A DNA stretch of 64,000 bases. It comes from Acaudatibacter sp035532115 (GTDB lineage: Bacteria > Pseudomonadota > Alphaproteobacteria > Caulobacterales > Caulobacteraceae). Both the position numbers and the translations under genes were made by a program. The DNA is taken from assembly GCA_035532115.1 (NCBI GenBank), contig DATKRO010000027.1, positions 8,823 through 72,822 of the forward strand, in the 5' to 3' direction. Positions within the stretch are counted from its first letter, which is position 1, and each line of letters begins with the position of its first letter. Shown here one piece after another: positions 23,246 through 31,876 of this stretch. The notes under the pieces are model-generated. The model saw only the letters and a program-made list of their open reading frames with translations, had not been told where the DNA came from and made no database searches.

Positions 23246-23926
23246 TCAGGCGCGCATCGTCGCCAGCGCCTCGTCGGAGACGAAGGGATTGGTGCGGCGT
23301 TCCTGGCCGAAGGTGGAGATCTGTTCGTGGCCCGGGACGAAGGTGACGTCGTCGCCGAGCGGCCAGAGCTTGCCGGTGATCGAGGCGACGAGGTCGGGGA
23401 AGCTGCCGCGCGGGAAGTCGGTGCGGCCGATCGAGCCGGCGAAGAGCACGTCGCCCACCTGGGCGAAGCGCGCCTCGCGGTTGAAGAAGATCACGTGCCC
23501 AGGCGTGTGCCCGGGGCAGTGATAGACCTCCCATTCGGTCTCGCCGAGGGTGACGCGGTCGCCATCGTGCAACCAGCGGTCGGGGGTGAACGGGCGCGCA
23601 TCCGGCATGCCGAAGCGCTTGCCGCTCTCGCCGATGCGGTCGATCCAGAACTGGTCGTCGGGATGGGGCCCCTCGACGGGGACGCCGGTCGCGTCCCTGA
23701 GCGCCGCCGTGCCGCCGGCGTGATCCATGTGGCCGTGGGTGACCCAGATCTTCTCGATCGTCAGCCCCTGATCGGCGAGGATCGCGAGCAGGCGCGGAAC
23801 CTCGCCGCCCGGATCGATCACGGCGGCGCGGCGGGTCCTGGCGCACCAGACGATGGTGCAGTTCTGCTGCAGCGGCGTGACGGGCGCCACGATGGCGCGG
23901 ACGGGAGGGCCCTGGGAGTCTTCCAT
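23246..23926 (-). CDS. Metallo-beta-lactamase-fold hydrolase (glyoxalase II-like)
   Basis: A 226-residue MBL-fold protein. The dinuclear metal site is complete: THGHMDHAGG (HxHxDH), PGHTPGH, VGDVLFAGSIGRTD and the late His in FVPGHEQIS. Length and motifs are closest to the YcbL/glyoxalase II-like thioesterase subgroup, which hydrolyses S-lactoylglutathione or related thioesters. ATG 23926 is preferred to an upstream TTG at 23938. It lies upstream of the two-component genes on the same strand but is 71 bp from them, so co-transcription is possible but not required. Confidence 0.85.
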   Translation of the reverse strand: MEDSQGPPVRAIVAPVTPLQQNCTIVWCARTRRAAVIDPGGEVPRLLAILADQGLTIEKIWVTHGHMDHAGGTAALRDATGVPVEGPHPDDQFWIDRIGESGKRFGMPDARPFTPDRWLHDGDRVTLGETEWEVYHCPGHTPGHVIFFNREARFAQVGDVLFAGSIGRTDFPRGSFPDLVASITGKLWPLGDDVTFVPGHEQISTFGQERRTNPFVSDEALATMRA

Positions 23927-24093
23927 GACCGGGCACAATAGGGGCGCCGTGCACCGAGGGCAAAGCGCGGCGCGCCCCCGATGCGTCCGAAACGCGCGCC
24001 AAGCGCCGATTGCCCGCGAGCCGCCGTCCGGCTAGCGTCGAGGCCGGGGACGCGGGGGGCGCCTGAGTCCCGCCAGCTCGAGAGTGAGTCTGC

Positions 24094-25683
24094 ATGGCCA
24101 GCGTCGGCATATCCCGAATCTTCCGGCGCAAGCCGGTAGAGCTGATCCATGCCGAGACCGAGCATGGCGAGCTGAAGCGCTCGCTGGGCGCGCTCAACCT
24201 CGTGCTCCTGGGAATCGGCTGCATCATCGGCACCGGCATCTTCGTGCTCACCGGCCAGGCCGCGGCCGAGTGGGCCGGGCCGGGGATCATGATCTCCTTC
24301 GTGATCACCGGCGTGCTCTGCGCCTTCGTGGCGCTCTGCTACGCCGAACTGGCCTCGGCGCTGCCGGTCTCCGGCTCGGCCTATTCCTACAGCTACGCCT
24401 CCATGGGCGAGGTGGTCGCCTGGGTGATGGGCCTGCTGCTGCTGCTGGAGTACGGGCTCGCGGCCTCGACGGTGGCGGTGGGCTGGTCCGGCTACGTGGT
24501 CAGCCTGCTGCAGGACGCGCACCTTGCGATCCCGCCGCAATTCACCGCGGCGCCCGGCGTCGCCGTCAAGGATGCCGCCGGCGTGGTGATCGCCCATGGC
24601 GTCGCCAACCTGCCGGCGATCCTGGGCATCTGCGCGGTGACGGCCCTGCTGGTCGTGGGCGTTTCCGAATCGGCGACAGCCAACAACGTCATCGTCTTCA
24701 TCAAGCTGGCGGTGGTGATCGCCTTCATCGCCATCGGCGCCTTCTACGTGAAGACTTCGCTGTGGTCGCCTCTGGTGCCAGCCCAGATCCCGGCGCCGCC
24801 GCCGGGCACGCCGATGGACCTCTGGAGCCAGATCGGCCGCGCCCTCGTGGGCGTGATCAGCGGCGCCAAGACCGTGCACTATGGCCTGGGCGGCGTCATC
24901 CACGGCGCCGCGGTGATCTTCTTCGCCTATATCGGCTTCGAGGCGGTCTCCACCGCCGGCGCCGAATCGAAGAACCCCGCCAAGGACATGCCGATCGGCA
25001 TCCTGGGCGCCCTCGTCATCTGCACCGTGCTCTACATCGCCACCTGCGCCGTGCTGGTGGGCATCGTGCCCTACGCCTCGCTCGACAACGCCGCCCCGAT
25101 CGCCACCGCGGTCGATCAGATCGGCATCCGCTGGTTCGCCGTCCTGGTGAAGATCGGCGCGATCGCCGGGCTCTCCAGCGTGATGCTGGTGCTGCTCTAC
25201 GGCCAGACGCGGATTTTCTACACCATGTCCCACGACGGACTGCTGCCGTCGCAGCTGGCGGCGGTGCACCGGCGCTTCCGCACGCCCTGGATCAACACCA
25301 TCATCGTCGGCTGCGTGGCCGCCGGCTTCGCCGGCTTCATGTCGCTGCACGCCTTGTCCGACCTCACCAATGTTGGTTCGCTCGCTGCCTTCGCCATCGT
25401 CTGCGCCACGGTGCTCTACTTGAGGATCACCCACCCGCAGATGCCCCGGCCGTTCCGCACCCCAGGCTATCCGGTGACGCCGGTGCTAGGCATGCTGATG
25501 TGCATCTTCCTGCTGATGAGCCTGATGGCGGTGCCGGAGACGCGCGACTTCTTCCTCGTCTATCTGGGCGCCGGCATCGTGGTCTATTTCCTCTTCGGCA
25601 TGTGGAACTCCAAGCTCGGCCGCGGGCTGGCGAGCGCGCCCGACCTGCTCGCCGGCATGGAGGCGCCGCACCCCGATCCTTAG
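24094..25683 (+). CDS. APC-family amino acid permease (cationic amino acid transporter type)
   Basis: A 529-residue inner-membrane transporter with twelve or more helices. The TM1 signature GIGCIIGTGIFVLTGQAAAE and FVALCYAELASALPVSGSAY in TM2-3 are typical of the CAT/YhdG branch of the APC superfamily; AYIGFEAVSTAGAESKNPAKD in the middle carries the conserved E-S-K-N-P stretch. It probably imports basic or other amino acids by proton symport. HrpB begins 16 bp downstream on the same strand, so they may share a transcript without sharing function. Substrate specificity cannot be read. Confidence 0.88.
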   Translation: MASVGISRIFRRKPVELIHAETEHGELKRSLGALNLVLLGIGCIIGTGIFVLTGQAAAEWAGPGIMISFVITGVLCAFVALCYAELASALPVSGSAYSYSYASMGEVVAWVMGLLLLLEYGLAASTVAVGWSGYVVSLLQDAHLAIPPQFTAAPGVAVKDAAGVVIAHGVANLPAILGICAVTALLVVGVSESATANNVIVFIKLAVVIAFIAIGAFYVKTSLWSPLVPAQIPAPPPGTPMDLWSQIGRALVGVISGAKTVHYGLGGVIHGAAVIFFAYIGFEAVSTAGAESKNPAKDMPIGILGALVICTVLYIATCAVLVGIVPYASLDNAAPIATAVDQIGIRWFAVLVKIGAIAGLSSVMLVLLYGQTRIFYTMSHDGLLPSQLAAVHRRFRTPWINTIIVGCVAAGFAGFMSLHALSDLTNVGSLAAFAIVCATVLYLRITHPQMPRPFRTPGYPVTPVLGMLMCIFLLMSLMAVPETRDFFLVYLGAGIVVYFLFGMWNSKLGRGLASAPDLLAGMEAPHPDP

Positions 25684-25699
25684 AGCCGGCGTCGCGGCC

Positions 25700-28141
25700 A
25701 TGCTTCCCATCGAAGAGTCGCTGCCGGCGCTGAAGGCAGCGCTCGCCCATTCCAATTGTGCCGTGCTGGTGGCCCCGCCGGGCGCTGGCAAGAGCACGCT
25801 GGCGCCGCTGGCGCTGATCGACGAGCCCTGGGCGGCGGGCGGCAAGCTCATCCTCCTGGCGCCGAGGCGGCTCGCGGCCCGCGCGGCCGCCGCGCGCATG
25901 GCCGCAGCGCTCGGCGAGCGCGTCGGCCAGACCGTCGGCTCGCGCATGCGGCTGGAGACGCGCGTTTCGGCGGCGACCCGGATCGAGGTGGTCACCGAGG
26001 GCGTGTTCACCCGGATGATCCTCGCCGATCCCGCTCTGGCCGGAATCGCCGGCGTCATCTTCGACGAGTTCCACGAGCGCAGCCTCGACGCCGATCTCGG
26101 CGTCGCCTTCGCCCGCGAGGCGCAACAGCTGCTGCGACCGGAGCTGCGCCTGCTGGTGATGTCGGCGACGCTCGCCGCCGCGCCGGTGGCGGCGCTTCTG
26201 GGCGGCGCCCCGATCGTCGAGAGCCGCGGCCGGATGTTCCCGATCGCGACGCGCTATCTCGGCCGCGATCCGGCGGCGCGCATCGAGGACCAGACGGTGC
26301 GCGCCATCCTCGCGGCCCTGGCCGAGGAGACCGGCAGCCTGCTGGTGTTCCTGCCCGGCCAGGGCGAGATCCGCCGCGTCGCCCAGCGGCTCGGCGAGCG
26401 CCTCGCCGATCCGGACGTGGAGGTCGCGCCGCTTTTTGGGGCGCTCGACGCCCGCGCCCAGGACCGGGCCATCGCGCCCGCGCCTGCGGGCCGGCGCAAG
26501 GTGGTGCTCGCCACCGCCATCGCCCAGACCAGCCTGACCATCGAGGGCGTGCGCGTCGTCATCGACAGCGGCCTCGCGCGCGTGCCGCGCCATCATCCGG
26601 CCAGCGGCCTGACGCGGCTGGAGACGATCCGGGTCTCCGCCGCGGCGGCGGACCAGCGGCGGGGGAGGGCGGGGCGGACGGAACCCGGCGTCTGCTACCG
26701 GCTCTGGGCCGAGCCCGAGACCAGGAGCCTCGAGCCCTTCGATCGGCCCGAAATCCTGGAAACCGACCTCGCCCGCCTCGCGCTCGACCTCGCACGCTGG
26801 GGCGCGGCGGACGCGGACGCGCTAGCTTTCCTCGACCGTCCCCCCGCCGTGGCGATGGCGCAGGCGCGCGCCCTGTTGCAGCGGCTGGGCGCCCTGGACG
26901 GCGCCGGCGCCCTCGCCGCTCACGGCCGGCGCGTGGCCGACCTCGCCCTGCCGCCTCGCCTGGCGCACATGGTGCTGCGCGCCGGCGCATCCGGTCAGGC
27001 GGAGCGCGCCGCGCGCATGGCCGCGGTGATCATCGAGCGCGGCCTCGGCGGCGCGGACGTCGATCTGGATGCGCGCCTGGAGGTCTTTGCACGCGACCGG
27101 AGCCTTCGCGCGCGCGATACCGCTGCGCTCGCCCGCCGCTGGGCCGCCGCGGCGGGCCCGGCCGCCGGCGCGGCGGCGCTGAGCGACGGCCTGCTGCTCG
27201 CCGAGGCCTATCCGGAACGCATCGCCAAGGCGCGCGGGGCGCCGGGGCAGTTCCAGCTGGCGAGCGGGCGCGGCGCCTATCTCGATTCCACCGAGCCGCT
27301 GGCGCGCGAACCCTGGCTGGCGGTGGCCGAGCTCGGCGGCGGCGAGGCGCGCGACCGCATCCTGCTCTGCGCCCGTCTCGAGGCCGCGGCGCTGCAGGCC
27401 GCCTTCGCCGATCGGCTGACGCGCGAAGTGCGGCTCGCGGCCGGACCAGGGGGCGGATTGCGGGTCATGCAGGTCTCGCGCCTTGGCGAACTCGTGCTCG
27501 CCGAGCATGCGCTTGCCGATCCCGACCCGGCGGTGATCGCCGGCGCGCTGATGGACGATGTCCGCGCCCGGGGTTTGGGCGCGCTGCCGTGGGGCGAGGC
27601 GTCCAGGCGCCTGCGCGCCCGCGCCGCGTTCCTGCGCCGCTTCGATCCGGACGCGCCAGATCTTTCCGACGCGGAGCTGACGGCGCGCCTCGACGGCTGG
27701 CTCGCGCCGGCGCTCGCGGGCCGGACCGCGCTCGCGCAGCTAGACGACGGCGCCTTGCACGGCGCGCTGCTGCAGCTGCTGCCTCACGACGCCCGTCGCC
27801 GGCTCGACCGCGAGGCCCCGACCGGCTTTACGGCGCCGACCGGCGTCAGCCATGCGATCGACTATGCCGCCGAGGGCGGGCCGCGGGTGGATGTGCGCGT
27901 CCAGGAACTCTACGGACTGACGGTCCATCCCGCCGTGGCCAGCGGCCGCGCGCCGCTGATCCTGGCGCTGCTCTCGCCCGCGCACCGGCCGATCCAGCTC
28001 ACCAGCGATCTGCCCGGATTCTGGCGCGGCGCCTGGAGCGAGGTTCGCAAGCAGATGCGCGGGCGCTATCCCAAGCATCCCTGGCCCGAGGATCCGGCCA
28101 GCGCCGCTCCGACCAGGCGCGCCAAGCCGCGGGCGACGTAG
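25700..28141 (+). CDS. hrpB: ATP-dependent RNA helicase HrpB
   Basis: An 813-residue DEAH-family helicase. Motif I is VAPPGAGKST (about residues 24-33), Ia LAPRRLAARA, motif II DEFHERSLD (DEFH rather than DEAH, as in HrpB), motif III MSATL, and motif VI QRRGRAGR. The helicase C-terminal, HA2-like and HrpB-specific C-terminal domains follow, and the length is normal for HrpB. It is thought to act in RNA processing, but its exact substrates are unclear even in model species. It lies downstream of the permease gene by 16 bp. Confidence 0.93.
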   Translation: MLPIEESLPALKAALAHSNCAVLVAPPGAGKSTLAPLALIDEPWAAGGKLILLAPRRLAARAAAARMAAALGERVGQTVGSRMRLETRVSAATRIEVVTEGVFTRMILADPALAGIAGVIFDEFHERSLDADLGVAFAREAQQLLRPELRLLVMSATLAAAPVAALLGGAPIVESRGRMFPIATRYLGRDPAARIEDQTVRAILAALAEETGSLLVFLPGQGEIRRVAQRLGERLADPDVEVAPLFGALDARAQDRAIAPAPAGRRKVVLATAIAQTSLTIEGVRVVIDSGLARVPRHHPASGLTRLETIRVSAAAADQRRGRAGRTEPGVCYRLWAEPETRSLEPFDRPEILETDLARLALDLARWGAADADALAFLDRPPAVAMAQARALLQRLGALDGAGALAAHGRRVADLALPPRLAHMVLRAGASGQAERAARMAAVIIERGLGGADVDLDARLEVFARDRSLRARDTAALARRWAAAAGPAAGAAALSDGLLLAEAYPERIAKARGAPGQFQLASGRGAYLDSTEPLAREPWLAVAELGGGEARDRILLCARLEAAALQAAFADRLTREVRLAAGPGGGLRVMQVSRLGELVLAEHALADPDPAVIAGALMDDVRARGLGALPWGEASRRLRARAAFLRRFDPDAPDLSDAELTARLDGWLAPALAGRTALAQLDDGALHGALLQLLPHDARRRLDREAPTGFTAPTGVSHAIDYAAEGGPRVDVRVQELYGLTVHPAVASGRAPLILALLSPAHRPIQLTSDLPGFWRGAWSEVRKQMRGRYPKHPWPEDPASAAPTRRAKPRAT

Positions 28142-28215
28142 CGCGGATCGGCAAACTCATTGACGCGTCCCCAAAGGGTCGTGGTCCCGGTCCCGAGACG
28201 CCTGCTGCATCCGCC

Positions 28216-28248
28216 TTGAAACTCGACGTGCAACAATCTATGTTGCAC
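28216..28248 (+). promoter_or_regulatory. Promoter and palindromic operator of the MqsRA-like locus
   Basis: TTGAAA (28216-28221) and TATGTT (28239-28244) form a -35/-10 pair with a 17-bp spacer. A perfect inverted repeat, GTGCAACA-N5-TGTTGCAC (28228-28248), covers the spacer and the whole -10. An MqsA-type antitoxin binding here would block RNA polymerase. Transcription would start near 28251, close to the broken toxin's GTG at 28259. Confidence 0.7.
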
Positions 28249-28258
28249 CGCTGTCGGC

Positions 28259-28565
28259 GTGACAGAAAAACGCCGCCTCACCCACGACCTGGCCGCCAGC
28301 TGCGCTCGGGAGTCCGGCGACGTTAAACCGAACCAAAGTATCGACTCGGGGCGCTTCGGCGCTCGGGATGGATGCGGCGGCCGTGGTGGCGGTGATCCAG
28401 GCGCTTCAATACCCCGCCGACTTCGACAAGAGCGCCACGGCTCACCACAACCCGCAACAGTGGCACGACAGCTACAAACCCACGGTCGGTCAGCTCACGC
28501 TCTATCTGAAGTTCACTGTCGATGACGAAGGCAGGTTTCTGCTCACAAGCTTCAAGGAGGCTTGA
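28259..28565 (+). pseudogene. MqsR-like mRNA interferase toxin, frameshifted
   Basis: GTG 28259 begins MTEKRRLTHDLAA, the typical MqsR-family N-terminus, but after about 13 codons the family sequence continues in another frame as AALGSPATLNRTKVS, ASALGMDAAAVVAVIQAL, and then in the intact C-terminal part HNPQQWHDSYKP, LYLKFTVDDEGRFLLTSFKE. A net +1 (or -2) shift near 28295-28300 explains both halves. Only a 65-residue C-terminal fragment from ATG 28368 remains in frame. The antitoxin follows directly. Either the toxin is inactivated or the base count here is wrong. Confidence 0.72.
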
Positions 28566-28566
28566 A

Positions 28567-29088
28567 ATGGTCGAGGAAAAGACGAGGCCCTGCCCCTCCT
28601 GCGACGGCGTCATGCGCCGTGGCGTTCAGGAGGAGACCGTCACGTTTCAAGGCGAGTCGCTGACCTACCTCCAACCTGGCTGGCACTGTGAGAACGGTGA
28701 CGACGGGGTTCTTGAAGGGGCGGACAACGACTATGCCGACGCGGCCCTGCACGAAGTCATGGCGCGAGCGAAGCACTCGCCGATTTCGCCGCTGATGATT
28801 CGCGCCGCGCGGGAGGCTGTCGGCGTCTCCCAACGCCAGGCGGGCAAGGTGTTCGGCGGCGGCCCCACGGCGTTCTACAAATACGAGACGGCCAAGGCCA
28901 TCCCGTCCGAGGCGATGGCGAACCTGCTGCGATTGGCGTTGGAGAACCCTGGTCTTTTCACCAAGCCGCCTCGTGGCGCGTTCAACTGGCCATCGGCTCA
29001 GGACGCCCAGCTCCTGCGTCGCGCCATCACCGATGATCGCCTCAACGCCATCGTGCGGCGCGTCTATCCTCAAACGGACGCCGCCTGA
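28567..29088 (+). CDS. MqsA-like antitoxin (zinc-binding N-terminus, XRE C-terminus)
   Basis: A 173-residue protein with strong Shine-Dalgarno AAGGAGG at 28554-28560. The N-terminal domain begins with CPSCDGVMRRG and contains a further Cys in GWHCENGDD, matching the zinc-binding toxin-interaction domain of MqsA. The C-terminal half has an XRE-type helix-turn-helix of the MqsA sort (REAVGVSQRQAGKVFGGGPT, FYKYE). MqsA neutralises MqsR and represses the operon through the palindrome upstream. The gene is intact although its toxin is frameshifted, so it may now serve only as a regulator. Confidence 0.85.
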   Translation: MVEEKTRPCPSCDGVMRRGVQEETVTFQGESLTYLQPGWHCENGDDGVLEGADNDYADAALHEVMARAKHSPISPLMIRAAREAVGVSQRQAGKVFGGGPTAFYKYETAKAIPSEAMANLLRLALENPGLFTKPPRGAFNWPSAQDAQLLRRAITDDRLNAIVRRVYPQTDAA

Positions 29089-29089
29089 A

Positions 29090-29154
29090 GATCCAAAACG
29101 CTGGAGCGCGTTCGGATCGGAAAACCGGTTCCACTTTTGCGGAACGCGCTCTGG
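29090..29154. repeat. Dispersed palindromic repeat, copy A
   Basis: A 65-bp element beginning 2 bp after the mqsA stop. GAGCGCGTTC (29104-29113) and GAACGCGCTC (29142-29151) are perfect 10-bp inverted arms around a GGATCGG...CCGGTTCC core. Its last 27 bp (29125-29151) recur exactly, inverted, at 31761-31787. Such elements recur in intergenic DNA of many alphaproteobacterial genomes. The remainder of the gap to 29318 holds nothing I can identify. Confidence 0.75.
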
Positions 29155-29318
29155 CCACCCCGCAGCCGCTTTGGCGCCGGTTCGATGGCGTGGCCTGTTC
29201 CGCGCCAATCTCCCGGGTCCACGTTCCAGGTCCATGGCCAGAGCCCCCGCGATCATCGTCGTCGGCGCTCGGCCGGCGGCGTCGGGGCGGCGTCGGCCGC
29301 CCGACGGGCGGGAATCGC

Positions 29319-30107
29319 TCAGCGCGCCACGGCGTAGATCATGATCCCGGCCGCCACGGCGAGGTTGAGGCTGTCGGCGCGGCCGCGCATCGGGATCTTG
29401 ACGGTGACGTCGCAGATGGCGGCAAGTTGCGCCGGCAGACCGGCCTGCTCGGCGCCCATGAGGACGAGGGTCGGCGCGCGATAGGCCGGGGCGCGAAAAT
29501 CGGTCTCTGCGCCGAGCAGGGCGCCGGCGACCGTGCCTGGCCAGCGCGCCCGCCAGGCGACGAACTCCGGCTGGCTCGCCTTGGCGATCCGCACGGCGAA
29601 GATCGAGCCCATGGTCGCGCGCACCGCTTCCACGGAATAGGGGTCGCAGCAGTCGCCGACCAGGATGACGCCGCCGCAGCCGGCCGCATCGGCGGTGCGC
29701 ACGATGGTCCCGAGGTTGCCCGGGTCGCGCACCTGCTGCAGGGCGACCCAGCAGGGCGCGGTGGGCGGATCGAGGTCTTCCAGGGCGGTGAACGCCTGAT
29801 CGAATACGGCCAGCACCGTCTGGGGATTGTCGCGCCGGGAGATCTTGGCGAGAATCGCGGGGCCGACTTCGATCGCCTCGCCGCCGCCGGCGGCGGTGGC
29901 CTCCAGGGCGCGACGCAGCAGCGGATGGCCGGCGGCCTCGGAACCGAAGATCAGGACTCTGGGCGCGTGGCCCATATCCACCGCCTCGGCGACAATCTTC
30001 AGGCCCTCGGCCAGGAAGCGGCCGCTCTCCTCGCGCGCCTTGCGCATGTGCAGGGCGCGGGCCGCCTTGACGGCCGGATTGGCGAGGGAGGTGACCGTCC
30101 GCGTCAC
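29319..30107 (-). CDS. TrmH/RlmB-family RNA 2'-O-methyltransferase (SPOUT)
   Basis: A 262-residue SPOUT methyltransferase that starts at GTG 30107, overlapping the upstream stop (GTGA). The N-terminal substrate-binding part has NPAVKAARALHMRKAREESG and FLAEGLKIVAEA. The knotted SAM domain shows QQVRDPGNLGTIVRTADAAG, LVLMGAEQAGLP and IPMRGRADSLNLAVAAGI, which are motifs 1-3 of the TrmH family. It would 2'-O-methylate a ribose in rRNA or tRNA; the specific site is unknown. It is co-transcribed with a second predicted RNA methyltransferase. Confidence 0.88.
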   Translation of the reverse strand: MTRTVTSLANPAVKAARALHMRKAREESGRFLAEGLKIVAEAVDMGHAPRVLIFGSEAAGHPLLRRALEATAAGGGEAIEVGPAILAKISRRDNPQTVLAVFDQAFTALEDLDPPTAPCWVALQQVRDPGNLGTIVRTADAAGCGGVILVGDCCDPYSVEAVRATMGSIFAVRIAKASQPEFVAWRARWPGTVAGALLGAETDFRAPAYRAPTLVLMGAEQAGLPAQLAAICDVTVKIPMRGRADSLNLAVAAGIMIYAVAR

Positions 30108-31009
30108 GGCGCGGCGCTCCAGCGGGCGAAGGCGGACAGCCCGACCCCGCGCAGGCCGTCCTCCTCGATCAGCGCCAGTTCGCCCCAGTCGACGATGCCG
30201 CCGCGCCCGCCGAGCGCGTCGGCCACGAGGCCGGCGAGCGCCAGGCCCGACAGGCGTTCGGCATAGGCGCCGACCAGGAGGAATGCAGCGTCGGGCGCGA
30301 GCAGGGCGGCGCATCCGGCCATCAGCCGCGGCAGGTCCTCCAGCAGCCGCCAGACTTCCCCCGCCGGCCCGCGGCCATGTTTCGGCGGGTCGAGGATGAT
30401 GCCGTCGTAGCGCCGCCCGCGCCGGATCTCGCGCTGCACGTATTTGCGGGCGTCCTCGCAAAGCCAGCGAACCGGCCGGTTCTCCAGGCCCGAGAGCGCG
30501 GCGTTCTCGCGCGCCCATTCGATCGCGCGCCTGGAGGCGTCGACATGGGTGACGTGCGCCCCGGCCGCCGCGCAGACGAGGCTCGCCACCCCGGTGTAGC
30601 CGAAGAGGTTCAGGATCTCGACCGGCGCCCGGCCGCGAAGACGCTCGTCCAGCCAGGCCCAGTTGGCGGCCTGTTCGGGGAAGAATCCGAGGTGCCTGAA
30701 GCCGGTGCAGCGCGCGTGGAAACGCACGCCGCGCCAGGCGAGCGGCCAGGGCTCGAGCGGCGCCCGCGCAAACCGCCAGTGGCCGGCGTCCTCGTCGTCG
30801 GCCGGATCGAACACGGCGTTCGCCGCCATCCAGATCTCCTCGCCCAGAGCCGGGCGCCAGAGGCACTGCGGCTCTGGCCGCACCACGCAGACTGGTCCGT
30901 AGCGCTCCAGTTTGCGGCCGCCTCCCGAATCGACCAGGCCATAGTCGGCCCAGGCGCCGGTGCGCAGGATCGTCGGCGTCGCGGCGATTTCTGGCGAGGC
31001 GCGGCTCAT
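30104..31009 (-). CDS. Class I SAM-dependent rRNA methyltransferase (RlmI/RlmK-like)
   Basis: A 301-residue methyltransferase. SAM-binding motif I is LNLFGYTGVASLVCAAAGA and motif II continues as HVDASRRAIEWARENA; the catalytic region is DPPKHGRGP. These resemble the Methyltrans_SAM domain of RlmI/RlmK, which make 5-methylcytosine or 7-methylguanosine in 23S rRNA. The usual N-terminal PUA domain is short or absent. It overlaps the TrmH-family gene by 4 bp, so the two are an operon devoted to RNA modification. The exact base is not predictable. Confidence 0.82.
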   Translation of the reverse strand: MSRASPEIAATPTILRTGAWADYGLVDSGGGRKLERYGPVCVVRPEPQCLWRPALGEEIWMAANAVFDPADDEDAGHWRFARAPLEPWPLAWRGVRFHARCTGFRHLGFFPEQAANWAWLDERLRGRAPVEILNLFGYTGVASLVCAAAGAHVTHVDASRRAIEWARENAALSGLENRPVRWLCEDARKYVQREIRRGRRYDGIILDPPKHGRGPAGEVWRLLEDLPRLMAGCAALLAPDAAFLLVGAYAERLSGLALAGLVADALGGRGGIVDWGELALIEEDGLRGVGLSAFARWSAAP

Positions 31010-31086
31010 GGCCCGCCTTAGCGGCTCGGCGCGCCGATCGTCCAGACCGCGTCCAGGGCGCGGCCTTGTTTGCAGGCGGGGTTTCC

Positions 31087-31108
31087 CGTTTAGTACGCTG
31101 GGTAAACG
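31087..31108. promoter_or_regulatory. Palindrome upstream of the tetR gene (CGTTTA-N10-TAAACG)
   Basis: Perfect 6-bp arms, CGTTTA (31087-31092) and TAAACG (31103-31108), lie 18 bp before the GTG start of the TetR regulator and about 80 bp from the start of the divergent RNA methyltransferase gene. The size and position suit a TetR-dimer operator for autoregulation. Confidence 0.5.
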
Positions 31109-31125
31109 ATGATAGGGTGCGCAAC

Positions 31126-31761
31126 GTGAGCCTGATCGAGAACAAGCCGGCCAGATCGGCGCGCAAGGCCAAGGGCGACGGGCATCTGCGCCGCGCCGAG
31201 ATCCTGGAGGCGGCCGAGCGGATCTTCGTGGCCGAGGGCTACGAAGGGGCGACGATCCGCAAGATCGCCGACGAGGTCGGGGTCTCCTCGACGGCGCTCT
31301 ACATGCACTTCCACGACAAGGATCAGATCCTGCAGGAGATCTGCCGCGGCGCCATGCAGGCGCTGCTGGAGCAGAACAGCGAGATCGCCGCGCGGCCGAT
31401 CGATTCGGTTGCGCGCGTCAGGCTGATGCTGGAGGCCTATGTGCGCATGGGTCTGGAGCACCCCAACGCCTATCGGCTGGTGTTCTGCTCGAAGGTTCGG
31501 CTGGGCTCGGGCGCCGACGAGGCCGCCACCGCCGAGATCGGCGCCCAGTGCTACGAGCGCTACTGCGGCGTGGTGCGCGAGATCGCCGCCGCAGGAAGGC
31601 TTCGCGCCGGCGATACCGACGGCGCCGCCCAGACGCTCTGGGCCGCCTGCCACGGCCTGGTGGCGCTGATGATCACCCGGCCGCATTTCGACTGGGCCTC
31701 CGCCGACGAGATGATCCACGTCATGCTGGAGGGCCTGCTCTACGGACTCGTGGCCGACTAG
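31126..31761 (+). CDS. TetR-family transcriptional regulator
   Basis: A 211-residue regulator. The N-terminal helix-turn-helix spans about residues 18-65 (RRAEILEAAERIFVAEGYEG, TIRKIADEVGVSSTALYMHF). The C-terminal ligand domain resembles the TetR_C_33/WHG subgroup and ends with HFDWASADEMIHVMLEGLL. GTG 31126 is favoured, since further upstream the sequence includes the likely operator. It is divergent from the RNA methyltransferases and followed by a repeat and a metal/B12-type ABC importer. Its ligand and targets beyond itself are unknown. Confidence 0.85.
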   Translation: MSLIENKPARSARKAKGDGHLRRAEILEAAERIFVAEGYEGATIRKIADEVGVSSTALYMHFHDKDQILQEICRGAMQALLEQNSEIAARPIDSVARVRLMLEAYVRMGLEHPNAYRLVFCSKVRLGSGADEAATAEIGAQCYERYCGVVREIAAAGRLRAGDTDGAAQTLWAACHGLVALMITRPHFDWASADEMIHVMLEGLLYGLVAD

Positions 31762-31873
31762 AGCGCGTTCCGCAAAAGTGGAACCGGTCTTGCACCCGAA
31801 CGGACTCCAGCGCTTTGGCTCCAAAGCACGATTCAGCGATCGGACGATTCCGTCTGATCGCATCGTGCTCTAG
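31761..31873. repeat. Dispersed palindromic repeat, copy B, with second hairpin
   Basis: Starts at the tetR stop and ends 3 bp before the binding-protein gene. Bases 31761-31787 are the exact inverted complement of part of copy A (29125-29151). A variant of the CTGGAGCG/CCAGCGCTTTGG section follows. The second part is its own hairpin: AGCACGAT (31825-31832) pairs with ATCGTGCT (31862-31869), with inner CGATC/GATCG pairing. It could end tetR transcription or modulate the downstream operon. Confidence 0.72.
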
Positions 31874-31876
31874 GCG

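Noticed and set aside
29090..29318. A small RNA gene after mqsA
   Set aside because: The structured part is explained by a palindromic repeat shared with 31761-31873. No promoter or terminator pattern was found.
31761..31876. A cobalamin riboswitch ahead of the ABC importer
   Set aside because: The gap is occupied by the dispersed repeat; the conserved B12-box sequence (GCCACTG) was not found.
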